NCBI RefSeq assembly: GCF_000302455.1
Contig: NZ_AMPO01000001.1
Location: forward strand, 1-60,000
Direction: 5' to 3'
Origin: Methanobacterium formicicum DSM 3637
Lineage (GTDB): Archaea; Methanobacteriota; Methanobacteria; Methanobacteriales; Methanobacteriaceae
Length of the DNA stretch: 60,000 nucleotides
Shown here in pieces: positions 32,892-44,430 of the stretch (within the stretch, counting starts at the first letter, position 1; the number at the start of each line of letters is the position of its first letter). The notes below the pieces were generated by a model. That model had not been told where the DNA came from, made no database searches, and was given only the letters and a program-made list of their open reading frames with translations. Made by a program: the position numbers and the translations under genes.

Positions 32892-34178
32892 ATGAGAGCT
32901 ATAGTAGTGGGTAGTGGGGCAGGAGGGGCTACTGTAGCCCGTGAATTACAATCAAAAGGTTTTGAAGTGTTAATACTGGAGGCAGGTCCTCCTTTCAAGC
33001 CTTTCAGTAGACATATATCCTGGGCTGAACCCCTGCGACGTTTCGGATTACTGGGAGGGGAAGGTACTTTTAAACATTTCTTCCCACCCATGAACATACA
33101 GCGTTCATCCCCTGAACTGGTTCTGGTAAGGGGCCTTGCAACAGGCGGTTCAACCGTCCTGGCCTGCGGAAATCTGGTAAGAGCTGATCGGGGATTAAAA
33201 GAGATTGGCCTGGATTTAACTCCAGAATATGATGAAATTGAGGGTGAATTAACTCCCACAACAATTCCCACTGAAACCTGGAGACCAGTCACTCGTAAAA
33301 TGTTCCAATCAGCTGAAGATTTGGGTTTGAACCCACAACCAACCCCTAAAGTTGTTGATATGGCCCGCTGTAATTACTGTGGTCTTTGTGAATTGGGATG
33401 CACCCGTGGGGCACGATGGGATTCCAGAAAATTCCTGGCTGAAGCAGTGAACAAAGGTGCACGTCTCCAGAGTAAATCTCCAGTGGAAAAGGTAACCACT
33501 GAAAATGGTAGAGCAACTGGAGTTATAACCAGTGACAATAAACAATACCCGGCAGATGTGGTTGTTCTATCTGCTGGAGGTATTGGAACTGCCCAGATAC
33601 TTAAAAACTCTGGTTTAAAGGCAGAAGATCACTTGTGGGTGGACATAGTGTTAACCCTGGGAGGAACCTTGCCCGGAGCCAGACAGCTGGAAGAGCCACC
33701 CATGGCATGGTACACCAAACATGAAGATTACATTTTATCCCCATATCCTGATATTCTCTCCCACTACTTCCACAAACCATGGAGAAAGGTTCCAATCCAG
33801 GATAGGGTTGGATTAATGGTTAAACTGGCAGATATTGAACAGGGCACGGTTTATGCTGATGGAACCGTTGATAAACCACTGACTGGTCATGACCAGGAGA
33901 GATTGGATATTGCCATCAGCCAGGCCCAGGAAGTAATGGAAGGTGCTGGGATTTCTGGTCCATTTGTCAGAGGCGTTCATAACGGAGGACATCTGGGGGG
34001 AACTGTACCGCTTAAAAAAGAGGACGTACCAAGTATGAAACCATCCTGGCTTCCAGAAGGGTTGTGGGTGGCTGATCTTTCCCTGGCCCCCCGTTCTCAG
34101 GGACTTCCCACCATATTACTCACTGCGGCCATGGCTTTGAGGGTGGCACGGAAGATTCTGGAAACTACAGAAAACTAG
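32892..34178 (+). CDS. GMC-type FAD-dependent oxidoreductase
   Basis: The 428-residue protein begins with the FAD-binding Rossmann motif AIVVGSGAGGATVARELQ and has ATGGSTVLACGN typical of GMC oxidoreductases. Near residue 158 there is CNYCGLCELGCTRGARWDSRKFL, a Cys-rich loop found in the long-chain alcohol oxidase/dehydrogenase branch, which may hold an iron-sulfur cluster or disulphide. The C terminus has GGHLGGTVPL and VADLSLAPRSQGLPTILLTAAMALRVA, the GMC signature ending. A repeat of aggagattaaatt precedes the ATG and supplies the ribosome binding site. It follows the fusion gene and ATC-like gene. An alcohol or polyol substrate is likely. Confidence 0.85.
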   Translation: MRAIVVGSGAGGATVARELQSKGFEVLILEAGPPFKPFSRHISWAEPLRRFGLLGGEGTFKHFFPPMNIQRSSPELVLVRGLATGGSTVLACGNLVRADRGLKEIGLDLTPEYDEIEGELTPTTIPTETWRPVTRKMFQSAEDLGLNPQPTPKVVDMARCNYCGLCELGCTRGARWDSRKFLAEAVNKGARLQSKSPVEKVTTENGRATGVITSDNKQYPADVVVLSAGGIGTAQILKNSGLKAEDHLWVDIVLTLGGTLPGARQLEEPPMAWYTKHEDYILSPYPDILSHYFHKPWRKVPIQDRVGLMVKLADIEQGTVYADGTVDKPLTGHDQERLDIAISQAQEVMEGAGISGPFVRGVHNGGHLGGTVPLKKEDVPSMKPSWLPEGLWVADLSLAPRSQGLPTILLTAAMALRVARKILETTEN

Positions 34179-34294
34179 GAAAAAGAAACTACAACAAATG
34201 AGATTGTAGAAACTGCAAAAAAAGGCCCCAATTATATTATTTTTAATTTTTTTTGAAAATAAATTTTAAGTGATATAAAAAATAGAATAAAGTT

Positions 34295-34738
34295 ATGAAA
34301 GAAATTTATACCGAAATCGAGATAAATGCCTCAGCCAGCACAGTGTGGGACATATTGACTGATTTTGATAAGTTTCAAAATTGGAATCCATTTATGAAAA
34401 AGATTTCAGGAAATCTCCAGGAAGGAAGTATCCTTGAAGCTTTTATACAACCACCTAATTCCAATGGAATGACAATTAAGCCAAAAATTTTAGAGTATCA
34501 GCCAGGAAAAAAATTGAGATGGTTGGGAGTATTATGGATTCGGAAACTGTTTGATGGGGAACATATCTGGACCACTGAGGAAATAAATGAGCATAAAACT
34601 TTGTTTATTCAAAAAGAAAGATTTTCTGGATTGTTTGTTCCCTTTGGATCCACTCTGCTAAAAAATACCAAGACTGGTTTTGAACTAATGAACCTTGCTT
34701 TAAAAGAAGAATCTGAGAACATATCTAATTCTAATTGA
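34295..34738 (+). CDS. SRPBCC (START-like) domain protein
   Basis: The 147-residue protein is one SRPBCC fold with a hydrophobic ligand pocket. It begins with YTEIEINASASTVWDILTDFDKFQNWNPFM, the classic beta-helix start, and has GKKLRWLGVLW in the middle and FIQKERFSGLFVPF near the end. It resembles polyketide-cyclase-like or coenzyme Q-binding-like proteins, and the ligand is unknown. It lies 116 bases after the GMC gene on the same strand, with a T-rich tract between, so it may be a separate unit. Confidence 0.85.
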   Translation: MKEIYTEIEINASASTVWDILTDFDKFQNWNPFMKKISGNLQEGSILEAFIQPPNSNGMTIKPKILEYQPGKKLRWLGVLWIRKLFDGEHIWTTEEINEHKTLFIQKERFSGLFVPFGSTLLKNTKTGFELMNLALKEESENISNSN

Positions 34739-34778
34739 AGATTTAAGATCCAGTAAGGGAAGTTAAGGAAAATGTCCC

Positions 34779-35177
34779 TTAGGACACTCCTCCTGCACCA
34801 CCCATATTCTCACCTGTAAGGGCGTTTATGGTTATTTCTCCCACATTAGTTCCGTTGATTACCACTGGAACTATGTAAACCATTTCATGACCGGATTCAT
34901 CCCATTTAGGTATTCCTGCCGTTGCCCCTGGTTCTTTTATGAATTTTTCTGCTATCTCCTGAGCTTCTGCCGGAGATATTAAATTTTTAATATTTTTATT
35001 GGATGAATTAGTGGTATTGTTATTTGTAGTGTTATTATCCATCGCAGTTACCTCCTCTTTTGCCAAGTTAGAATTATTTTCTGAAATTCCAGATGCATAA
35101 AGTGCCAATGCCACCACAATCGTTACCGTTAACATTACACCCATTAACAGCAGCACCCTGCTTAATTTTTCATTCAT
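34779..35177 (-). CDS. Membrane-anchored PepSY-like protein
   Basis: The 132-residue protein has one N-terminal hydrophobic helix (residues about 6-30, SRVLLLMGVMLTVTIVVALALYA) with the rest probably outside the cell. An Asn/Thr-rich linker (NNTTNNNTTNSS) follows. The C-terminal part, ISPAEAQEIAEKFIKEPG followed by PVVINGTNVGEITINALTGE, fits a PepSY-like fold, which often inhibits proteases or mediates binding. The start has a GAGGTAGG site. No neighbour suggests a partner. Confidence 0.65.
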   Translation of the reverse strand: MNEKLSRVLLLMGVMLTVTIVVALALYASGISENNSNLAKEEVTAMDNNTTNNNTTNSSNKNIKNLISPAEAQEIAEKFIKEPGATAGIPKWDESGHEMVYIVPVVINGTNVGEITINALTGENMGGAGGVS

Positions 35178-35939
35178 GATCCTACCTCACTGAAGGGTGC
35201 CATCTCATCACCAGATACTACAGAACTGCTGATGTGAGAAAGTAGTGCCAAACTAATGAAAGTTAACACTGAAAATATAATTATTTCATAGATTATACCG
35301 CCTCCGTGTCCGCTAACATCTTATTTTAGATATTGGACGCTATTTGGACAACAATTGATCAGTTCCCATACTATATAAATATTTTGATGGAATTTCACCA
35401 AAAAAATCTATTCTAAGGCTTTTTTTTCAATTTAACGGATTAATTAACGGTTTTGAAAAGTCGTATTTGAATAAGCTTTATTGGTTTATTTTTTAAGCAA
35501 ACCAAACGTTATTAGGACTTATTTATAAAAAATATAACTATTTAGGATGATGATGCTATTGATCCATGGCTTTAAATCACCATGTGCAAGAGCTGGGCTT
35601 TTGAATATCCTGAAAAAAACCTTATTTCTTTAAAAAAAAGATATCATCAACAGTTATTCCACCATAACATCATTAATGAACCAATTACTTCTAGAATTGA
35701 TTTTTTAAAAGTGAGAGTAATAAATAACATACATGATGTCTTTATAGAGAAAAAAAGTTCCATATTAATTTTTTCGATATCGAAGGTACTCCCAAAGTCA
35801 AAAATAATAATTTCCAGTTAGGTTAACCAGTAGATTAATTATTAATTTTGGGCGTATTTTCCTAAAATGTTAATTATCTAAGGCGAATTCCTAAGTATTT
35901 AAGGTGAAGTAATCCTAAGGTGAATAAATCTAAAAATAA
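35178..35939. other. Gene-free region, 762 bases
   Basis: I see no supportable gene. A 79-codon plus-strand frame (35582-35821) lacks a ribosome binding site and resembles no protein family. The left end should hold the promoter of the PepSY-like gene. Confidence 0.5.
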
Positions 35940-36242
35940 TCATCTTGGAAAATTGGACATCTCTTCCATATCATAAAAAATCTTGCAGAAGAATTCACAG
36001 CCGGATTTAAGTTCTTCCTGACCCTCATCGGTTAATGAATAAATTTTATCATCATCCATCTTTATTAAACCTTTATTTTTTAATTCTTTCAAGGCAGGAT
36101 ATATTGTACCTGGGCTTGGTTTGTTTCCTCTCCTTTTTTCCAATTCTCTGCTGATTTGGGCCCCATTTAAGTTATTTTTGTTCAAAATCCAGAGTATTAG
36201 ATAGGTTAAAAAACCCTTCATCTCACAGCATTTCATGCTCAT
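35940..36242 (-). CDS. PadR-family transcriptional regulator
   Basis: The 100-residue protein is a PadR winged-helix domain: GFLTYLILWILNKNNLNGAQISRELEK, then PSPGTIYPALKELKNKGLIK. A short dimerisation tail follows. It has an unusual set of Cys residues: CC at positions 5-6 (MKCCEMKG) and two near the end (SGCEFFCKIF). These could bind metal or form redox-sensing disulphides. Divergent from a Cys-rich mini-protein gene, it is separated from it by a region with three near-palindromic repeats, so it probably regulates both. The effector is not known. Confidence 0.88.
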   Translation of the reverse strand: MSMKCCEMKGFLTYLILWILNKNNLNGAQISRELEKRRGNKPSPGTIYPALKELKNKGLIKMDDDKIYSLTDEGQEELKSGCEFFCKIFYDMEEMSNFPR

Positions 36243-36272
36243 GGTATGAACACTACCATTAAAAAATATTTG

Positions 36273-36290
36273 TTATCCAATATTGGGTAG
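36273..36290. promoter_or_regulatory. Probable PadR operator 1
   Basis: ttatccaatattgggtag is a near-palindrome centred on AATATT, with arms TTATCC and GGGTAG. It shares the ATCCAATAT core with the second operator. It lies 31 bases upstream of the PadR start codon, in the divergent spacer. Confidence 0.55.
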
Positions 36291-36300
36291 CCAATATCTG

Positions 36301-36318
36301 TAATCCAATATCGGATTA
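36301..36318. promoter_or_regulatory. Probable PadR operator 2
   Basis: taatccaatatcggatta is an 18-base palindrome with a single mismatched pair. It sits 7 bases before a TATA-like element (aaatataaata, about 36325-36335) that should drive the mini-protein gene. Confidence 0.6.
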
Positions 36319-36337
36319 CCGACAAATATAAATAATG

Positions 36338-36348
36338 TTATCGGATAA
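36338..36348. promoter_or_regulatory. Probable PadR operator 3 (shorter)
   Basis: ttatcggataa has arms TTATC and GATAA around one base and is followed by ccaatag. It shares the TATCGGAT core with operator 2 and lies on the other side of the TATA-like element, close to the expected transcription start of the mini-protein gene. Confidence 0.45.
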
Positions 36349-36379
36349 CCAATAGTGTTAAAATATTTGGAGGTAAAAA

Positions 36380-36517
36380 ATGGAAAACAAAGAATGCAAA
36401 ATAGTCTGCGGAGATAAAACTGTGGCAACCATCATCCGCACTGAAAATGGGATGGAAATAAAATGTACCAAAGAAGGAAAAGAAATGTGTAAAGACGTTA
36501 AAGGATGCTGTGATTAA
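36380..36517 (+). CDS. Cysteine-rich mini-protein, 45 residues
   Basis: An open frame of 45 codons begins with MENKECKIVCGDKTVA, continues with NGMEIKCTKEGKEMC and ends KDVKGCCD. Six of 45 residues are Cys (positions 6, 10, 29, 37, 43 and 44), too many for chance, and it is otherwise rich in Lys and Glu. It has a GGAGG site 7 bases before its ATG and a promoter-like region with PadR operators. A metal-binding or redox peptide is plausible. I know of no named family. Confidence 0.75.
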   Translation: MENKECKIVCGDKTVATIIRTENGMEIKCTKEGKEMCKDVKGCCD

Positions 36518-36726
36518 GCATCTTTATTTTTTTTATTTAAGTTAACTAAACTAATTTCTTAACTTAACAACCTAATGATAAGTTTTATCTCTTTAACAAG
36601 TGGAATATTACTTTAAAAAACTAAAAAAGGATTAAACTTTGACAATTACAGATAATATACACTCTCGAAGTAAAATAATGGATTTCAACAAGAAGTTATC
36701 AAAATTAAATGAGGGAAATGATTGAT

Positions 36727-37305
36727 ATGGAATTTTTTGATTTAATTAAAAATAGAAGATCTATCAGGAGATATAAAAGTCAATCAGTGCATAAAGAGGA
36801 TATTTTAAAGATATTAGATGCTGCTAACTGGGCGCCATCTGCAATGAATAGACAACCATGGGAGTTCCTGGTTATCTCAGGTGAATTACTTAAACCGCTG
36901 GGTAATAGTTACAAAGGAGTTATAGAAGAATTTATAAGTAAAATGGAAAATGATAGTGAAATAATTTCCAGTGAAAAGTTTGTAAAGTTTGCAGCTCATT
37001 TTGGTGGTGCCCCAGTAGTTATAGTGGTGCTAGCTGAAACAAATGAGGATCCGCGGGAGCAAAAAGCCTTTCTGGAAAGTGCAAGTGCTGCCATGGAAAA
37101 TCTGGTACTTGCTGCAGGAGATATGGGACTGGGTACCTGCTGGATGACAGGACCATTGAGGGATGAGAGTAATTTACGCCGTATTTTAGATATTTCCCCG
37201 GACAAAGAGATAGTAGCAGTAACACCTTTAGGATATCCAGATGAAACACCCCATCCAACACCACGTACAGAAGTAAAGAATAAAATTAAGTGGATTGGTT
37301 GGTAA
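36727..37305 (+). CDS. Nitroreductase family protein
   Basis: The 192-residue FMN-dependent reductase starts MEFFDLIKNRRSIRRYKSQSV, the FMN-phosphate-binding RRSIRRY motif. It has AANWAPSAMNRQPWEFLVI for flavin binding and the GLGTCWMTGPL segment near the C terminus. The electron donor may be NAD(P)H or F420H2. The substrate is unknown. The frame begins at 36709, but the ATG at 36727 fits the family start and has GAGGG upstream at long spacing. A flavodoxin-type gene follows 56 bases later, making a likely two-gene unit. Confidence 0.9.
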   Translation: MEFFDLIKNRRSIRRYKSQSVHKEDILKILDAANWAPSAMNRQPWEFLVISGELLKPLGNSYKGVIEEFISKMENDSEIISSEKFVKFAAHFGGAPVVIVVLAETNEDPREQKAFLESASAAMENLVLAAGDMGLGTCWMTGPLRDESNLRRILDISPDKEIVAVTPLGYPDETPHPTPRTEVKNKIKWIGW

Positions 37306-37361
37306 GAGTGATTGTATAGAGATAAGAATGTTGGTTTTAAATTTTAAAATGGAGGCACACT

Positions 37362-38009
37362 ATGAAGGTTATGGCATTTAATGGAAGTCCAAGAAAGAAA
37401 TGGAATACCGCAACCCTCCTTGAAAATGCACTTGAAGGGGCCAGGTCAGAGGGAGCTGAAACTGAACTGATTAATCTTTATGATCTGGATTATAAAGGAT
37501 GTAACAGTTGTTTCACCTGTAAAACAAAGGGGAGTAAAAGTTACGGGCGGTGCGCAGTGAAGGATGATTTAACCCCTATCCTAAGAAAGATTGAAGAATC
37601 TGATGCAATCATACTGGGATCTCCCATTTACCTGGGAACAGTTACCGGGGAAATGAGATCCTTCCTGGAACGTTTACTGTTTCCATACTTGACTTACACC
37701 GATCCCATCCAGTCACTCTTCCCCAATAAAATCAAAACCGGGTTCATTTACACCATGAACATCAGGGAAGAGCAGTTGGATGGATATGGTTACACCACCA
37801 TGTTCAAAACTAATGAAAATTATCTTAAAATGTTATTTGGTTCTGCAGAATCGCTGATGAGCTTTGATACCTATCAGTTCAATGATTATTCCAAGGTGGT
37901 TGCTGATCGTTTTGATTCCAATAAAAAAGCCAAAAGACGTGCCGAAATATTTCCAGAAGATTGCAGGCTAGCGTATGAAATGGGAATAAGGCTTACCCAT
38001 AACTTTTAA
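37362..38009 (+). CDS. Flavodoxin-fold NAD(P)H-dependent oxidoreductase
   Basis: The 215-residue protein is an iron-sulfur-flavoprotein-like reductase. KVMAFNGSPRKKWNTATLLENAL binds FMN phosphate. YKGCNSCFTCKTKGSKSYGRCAVKDD holds a Cys motif that resembles the cluster-binding motif of such proteins. ILGSPIYLGTVTGEMRSFLERL and PNKIKTGFIYTMN complete the fold. It is similar in design to the enzyme at 25659 but without its hydrophobic C-terminal helix. A GGAGG site precedes the ATG, and it probably shares a transcript with the nitroreductase. Confidence 0.88.
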   Translation: MKVMAFNGSPRKKWNTATLLENALEGARSEGAETELINLYDLDYKGCNSCFTCKTKGSKSYGRCAVKDDLTPILRKIEESDAIILGSPIYLGTVTGEMRSFLERLLFPYLTYTDPIQSLFPNKIKTGFIYTMNIREEQLDGYGYTTMFKTNENYLKMLFGSAESLMSFDTYQFNDYSKVVADRFDSNKKAKRRAEIFPEDCRLAYEMGIRLTHNF

Positions 38010-38188
38010 TAAAAATTAAATCATTGCATAACACGAATCTGGGTAGATAGAAACAAATCACAAGTAAACACAACCACACCTGAACATCATAATCTCCAAT
38101 AAATCCAATAAATCACTCCATAAATTCACTTAACTCCAATAAATTCACCTCCCGTTAATTTAAAAAGGATCAACATCCAATTTCATCT

Positions 38189-39037
38189 ATGAAAATTACA
38201 GAACACGTTCACGCCATTAAAATTCCATTCCAGGTTAAAACAGACTCTGGAACTCTGGAACGCTTTGTTTACTCTTATCTGATATTTGGAGATGAAATCT
38301 GCCTGATAGATAGTGGAGTTAGCTCTTCAGAAAAATTCATCTTTGATTATCTGGAAAAAACAGGACACACGCCGGATGAAATCTCTTTATTGATCTTAAC
38401 CCATTCCCATCCAGATCATGTTGGCTCTGCCCAATCTATCCAGAAAGTATCTGGTTGTGAAATAGCAGCCCATGAAGGTGAGAAATCCTGGATTGAAGAT
38501 GTGGATCTCCAGTTTATGGAAAGACCAGTTCCCAATTTCCATTCCCTGGTAGAAGGATCTGTTAAGGTGGACCATGTTTTGGAGGATATGGATGTTGTTG
38601 AGTTAGGCAGCAACATTAATTTGAAAGTTATACACACCCCGGGTCATTCTAAAGGTTCCATTTCCATACAGATCCCATCTGAAAGGGTTTTAATTACCGG
38701 GGATGCAGTGCCTATACAGGGAGATTTACCGATCTATGATGACTTTACTGGATCCATCCAATCCATTAAGATGTTGATGGGTGTTGAGGATGTGGAATTA
38801 CTGTTAGCCTCATGGGATGAACCTCAAAAAGGGGAAAATGTACACCAGCGGATGGTTGAAGCATTGGATTATCTTCAGAATATCAAGAAAATTGTTGAAA
38901 AACTTGCCTCAGAAAATTCATCTTCTGAACCAATGGAATTCTGCAAGACAGTTTTAAAAGAACTAGGATTACCAAAACCTGCGGCCAATCCAATAGTGGC
39001 TCGATCTTTCCAGGCCAATCTAAAAGAATTAGAATAA
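38189..39037 (+). CDS. Metallo-beta-lactamase-fold hydrolase
   Basis: The 282-residue protein is an MBL-fold enzyme. The metal motif is LTHSHPDHVGSAQ (HxHxDH). Further ligands are the His in VIHTPGHSKGSISIQ and the Asp in VLITGDAVP. The N-terminal segment CLIDSGVSSS also fits. The C-terminal region (about residues 215-282) is helical and may cover the active site. Members include glyoxalase II-like and quorum-lactonase-like hydrolases, and which applies cannot be told. No ribosome binding site is obvious before the ATG. Confidence 0.88.
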   Translation: MKITEHVHAIKIPFQVKTDSGTLERFVYSYLIFGDEICLIDSGVSSSEKFIFDYLEKTGHTPDEISLLILTHSHPDHVGSAQSIQKVSGCEIAAHEGEKSWIEDVDLQFMERPVPNFHSLVEGSVKVDHVLEDMDVVELGSNINLKVIHTPGHSKGSISIQIPSERVLITGDAVPIQGDLPIYDDFTGSIQSIKMLMGVEDVELLLASWDEPQKGENVHQRMVEALDYLQNIKKIVEKLASENSSSEPMEFCKTVLKELGLPKPAANPIVARSFQANLKELE

Positions 39038-39109
39038 AATGATTGAAGAAGAGGAATCTGATGAATTCCGGTGAATACAAAAACAATTGATAGCTTAACC
39101 GACTATATT

Positions 39110-39152
39110 TTGCGTATTAAAATAAAAATAAATAAAAATAAAAGGTTAAAAT
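39110..39152 (-). terminator. T-tract terminator of the ehb operon
   Basis: On the minus strand, after the ehbP stop codon (39177), there is a stretch of repeated TTTTA/TTTTTA runs. Long T-rich tracts without a strong hairpin are typical archaeal terminators. It lies between convergent ehbP and the MBL gene. Confidence 0.5.
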
Positions 39153-39176
39153 AAGGCAGCATTGCTTTTTAAATTA

Positions 39177-39452
39177 TTATTCTGCCTTTATTCCTTTTTC
39201 TGCCTTTAATTTTTCCAGTTTGGCCTTGGCTTTACGGAAGTTACTCAGGTAGTTATCTTCTTCCGTGAGGGGGGTGAGTTCAAGCCCAAGCTGGCGTTGT
39301 TCTTCGATCCATTCCTCAGAAAATACTGGAACCTCCAGTTTTATAGGCTCTGCTGTGGGGTTTACCACAATCACATTCCGGTAGGGGAAATCTGTTTCCA
39401 CAATGTAACCCCCTAAACTTATGATATGATGAGGTCTTATCACAATTTTCAT
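39177..39452 (-). CDS. ehbP: Energy-converting hydrogenase B subunit P
   Basis: The 91-residue soluble protein begins MKIVIRPHHIISLGGYIVE and continues PYRNVIVVNPTAEPIKLEVPV, ending in a Lys/Glu-rich coiled tail. It matches the small conserved last subunit of ehb clusters. Its job in the complex is not known to me. It is the last gene of the operon, 112 bases after ehbO. No ehbQ-type regulator gene follows here; the convergent MBL gene does. Confidence 0.8.
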   Translation of the reverse strand: MKIVIRPHHIISLGGYIVETDFPYRNVIVVNPTAEPIKLEVPVFSEEWIEEQRQLGLELTPLTEEDNYLSNFRKAKAKLEKLKAEKGIKAE

Positions 39453-39564
39453 TTCATTTCACCATGATTTTTATTTATAAATTCATTTCCAGAATATTAT
39501 AAGGTTTAAATCCCATAAAGGGTTAAAAACCTTTAGGGATTAACTATTTTTGAATTGAAGCTTT

Positions 39565-40554
39565 TTAAAGTAAAGCTGCGACTATGGCCAGTACTCCTAT
39601 GATGGAAACCCCAGCAACAGTTGGATAGAACTGTTTGTATGTGAATATTGGCGAGAATGCACTGAGGACTGCCATGAGCATTGGGAATAGTAATGCCACA
39701 ATCAGGGTGATGATGAATGAGGGGTTCAGGATGTTGGGTGCTATTCCCAGGAACAGGGTGGCAAACAGGGTTGCCAGGGTGAACATCAAAAATCCACGGG
39801 TGATATAAACATATGCCCTGTATTTTGCTGCGTATTCCAGGTAGGGTCCTTCAACTACATCTGGTTTTCCCTTTAATATGGCAAATGGGTATTCATTCAG
39901 GAGGATCATGTATCCAATGAAGAATACAATTGCTCCCATTACTCCAGCCACAGTGAAGAGTATGGGTCCGTGTACCTGCTGGTAGTTTATGATATCCTGT
40001 AGGTAGATGCTTCCAGTCATGGCCACTGCCACGAACATGGCAATGTACAAGGGGAATGACCCAAATGCTATTAGTCGGAAGGCTCGGAGACTGCTCAGGT
40101 CCTCGAAAAATGATTGTGGTGTTTCAGGATGTGCTGCTCCTTTGGCTTTATCTGGGAATGGCATGCGTACTGAAAGTACGGATCTGGAGAGGCTTCCCAT
40201 GAACATGTACATTATTTCTTCCACCTTAAGGAATCCTACCAGGGCAATTATACTGGCCAGTGCTCCTACAAAGTACATCTGCGGGATGAGGAATAACAAC
40301 AGGATTACGACAATTATCAGACTTATGAGTGGTAATGCATTGTACAATCGGGGCATTGGGGATTCTGGAGTTATGGTCTGTTTGAAGAAGAATTTTAAAG
40401 GAGCCATGATCCCGGGGCTGGTAATGGGTGGTCCTACCCTCTGCTGTATCCTGGCATGGATGAATTTCCGTTCAATGCCTGGTAAGAAGAGACTCACTAT
40501 GAAGGCCACCACCAGGGTGCCTATTACTGCTATTAGGGAATATGTAAGGTCCAT
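39565..40554 (-). CDS. ehbO: Energy-converting hydrogenase B subunit O, NuoH-like membrane anchor
   Basis: The 329-residue protein is the NuoH/HycD-like subunit that anchors the hydrogenase to the membrane and belongs to the ion-pumping module. It has about eight hydrophobic helices. The conserved GIERKFIHARIQQRVGPPITSPGIMAPLKFF (residues about 26-56) is the quinone/quinol-site homologue, here without quinone. An acidic loop VVEGPYLEYAAKYRAYVYI is also conserved. It starts 13 bases after the ehbN stop codon, implying cotranscription. Confidence 0.93.
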   Translation of the reverse strand: MDLTYSLIAVIGTLVVAFIVSLFLPGIERKFIHARIQQRVGPPITSPGIMAPLKFFFKQTITPESPMPRLYNALPLISLIIVVILLLFLIPQMYFVGALASIIALVGFLKVEEIMYMFMGSLSRSVLSVRMPFPDKAKGAAHPETPQSFFEDLSSLRAFRLIAFGSFPLYIAMFVAVAMTGSIYLQDIINYQQVHGPILFTVAGVMGAIVFFIGYMILLNEYPFAILKGKPDVVEGPYLEYAAKYRAYVYITRGFLMFTLATLFATLFLGIAPNILNPSFIITLIVALLFPMLMAVLSAFSPIFTYKQFYPTVAGVSIIGVLAIVAALL

Positions 40555-40566
40555 GGTTTATTCTCC

Positions 40567-41694
<1,128 letters not shown>

Positions 41695-41908
41695 ATGTTA
41701 CACCTTCATGAGTTTTAAATAATATCTCGGTTTTTTAGTTGATGATTTAAGGATTTTTATTAATTTTGGGTTAACCAATTAGATTTTGATGAGCTAAGTT
41801 TTGATGATTTAAAGATTTTTATTTAGGTTTTTTATGAACTTCTGATCGGATGAGCTAAGTTGGGATTTTGGTCCATTTTACTTACAAACACTCTCTTAAT
41901 TCCAAATT
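41695..41908. other. Long spacer inside the ehb operon
   Basis: This 214-base spacer between ehbM and ehbN is much longer than the others in the operon. It contains degenerate repeats of tgatgatttaa(a)ggatttttat (41739 and 41799) and gatgagctaagtt (41787 and 41846). No gene is visible. It may hold an internal promoter or a processing site. Confidence 0.45.
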
Positions 41909-42375
<467 letters not shown>

Positions 42376-42471
42376 TATGGATTTATGGTAAATTTAAATC
42401 TTTCATTATGGTAATCTTTTATTTTATGGTATTATCCCTTAATTTATAGCATTTACATGCTTTTATTTTCT

Positions 42472-42953
42472 TTATTCCCTTCTTTTTCTTATAATGGTGT
42501 TATCGGCCAGGTACTGTGATATAAACGCTATTTTATCATCAGATATTTTCACTGGCTTTTCAAGGAGCCCAGATATGTCTGATGAGACTTCTCCCACATC
42601 ATTGGGATGTATGGTTCCTGCTTCTCCAAATAAAGCATATAATGGACAGAAGTCGTGACAGTAATAACAGTGCACGCATTTTTCACTATGAAGGACTGGT
42701 AACTGTGTTTTGGTCAATCCTTCCATTAGTTCCACTGGTTCATCCAGGTCCACCATTTCTATGGCTTTTGTGGGACAGGCGTTACTGCAGCCACCGCATC
42801 CAATACAGGATACTTCAGCCACCTTGTCGGTGGGTGTTACCCTCCCTTCCAGGATCATGTTTCGTACGTCCATATCCGTGACCCGGTCACTGGCAAATAG
42901 GATCCTTTTAAGGTTGGTGTAAGCTCCTTCCAGGAATATAAGGACCAGATTAG

Positions 42954-42957
<4 letters not shown>
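42472..42957 (-). CDS. ehbL: Energy-converting hydrogenase B subunit L, two-cluster ferredoxin
   Basis: The 161-residue iron-sulfur protein has two [4Fe-4S] motifs: CIGCGGCSNACP (about residue 51) and CVHCYYCHDFCP (about residue 94). N- and C-terminal extensions (NLKRILFASDRVTDMDVRNM, DDKIAFISQYLADN) may dock to other subunits. It wires the hydrogenase to external ferredoxin or EhbK. The start overlaps the ehbK stop by four bases (ATGA), so the two are translationally coupled. Confidence 0.93.
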
Positions 42958-44315
<1,358 letters not shown>

Positions 44316-44430
44316 GATTTACCTTCCAAGTTGATTTTTTTTGTTTCTCTGGTGATTATTAAGATATTTTTTAATGATTAGATTTAGATTGTAGGGATTT
44401 AGATAGGTAGGCCAATCATCAATTAACCGG

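Noticed and set aside
35582..35821. 79-codon plus-strand frame in the large spacer
   Set aside because: No ribosome binding site, no recognisable domain, and AT-driven composition. It may be real but I cannot support it.
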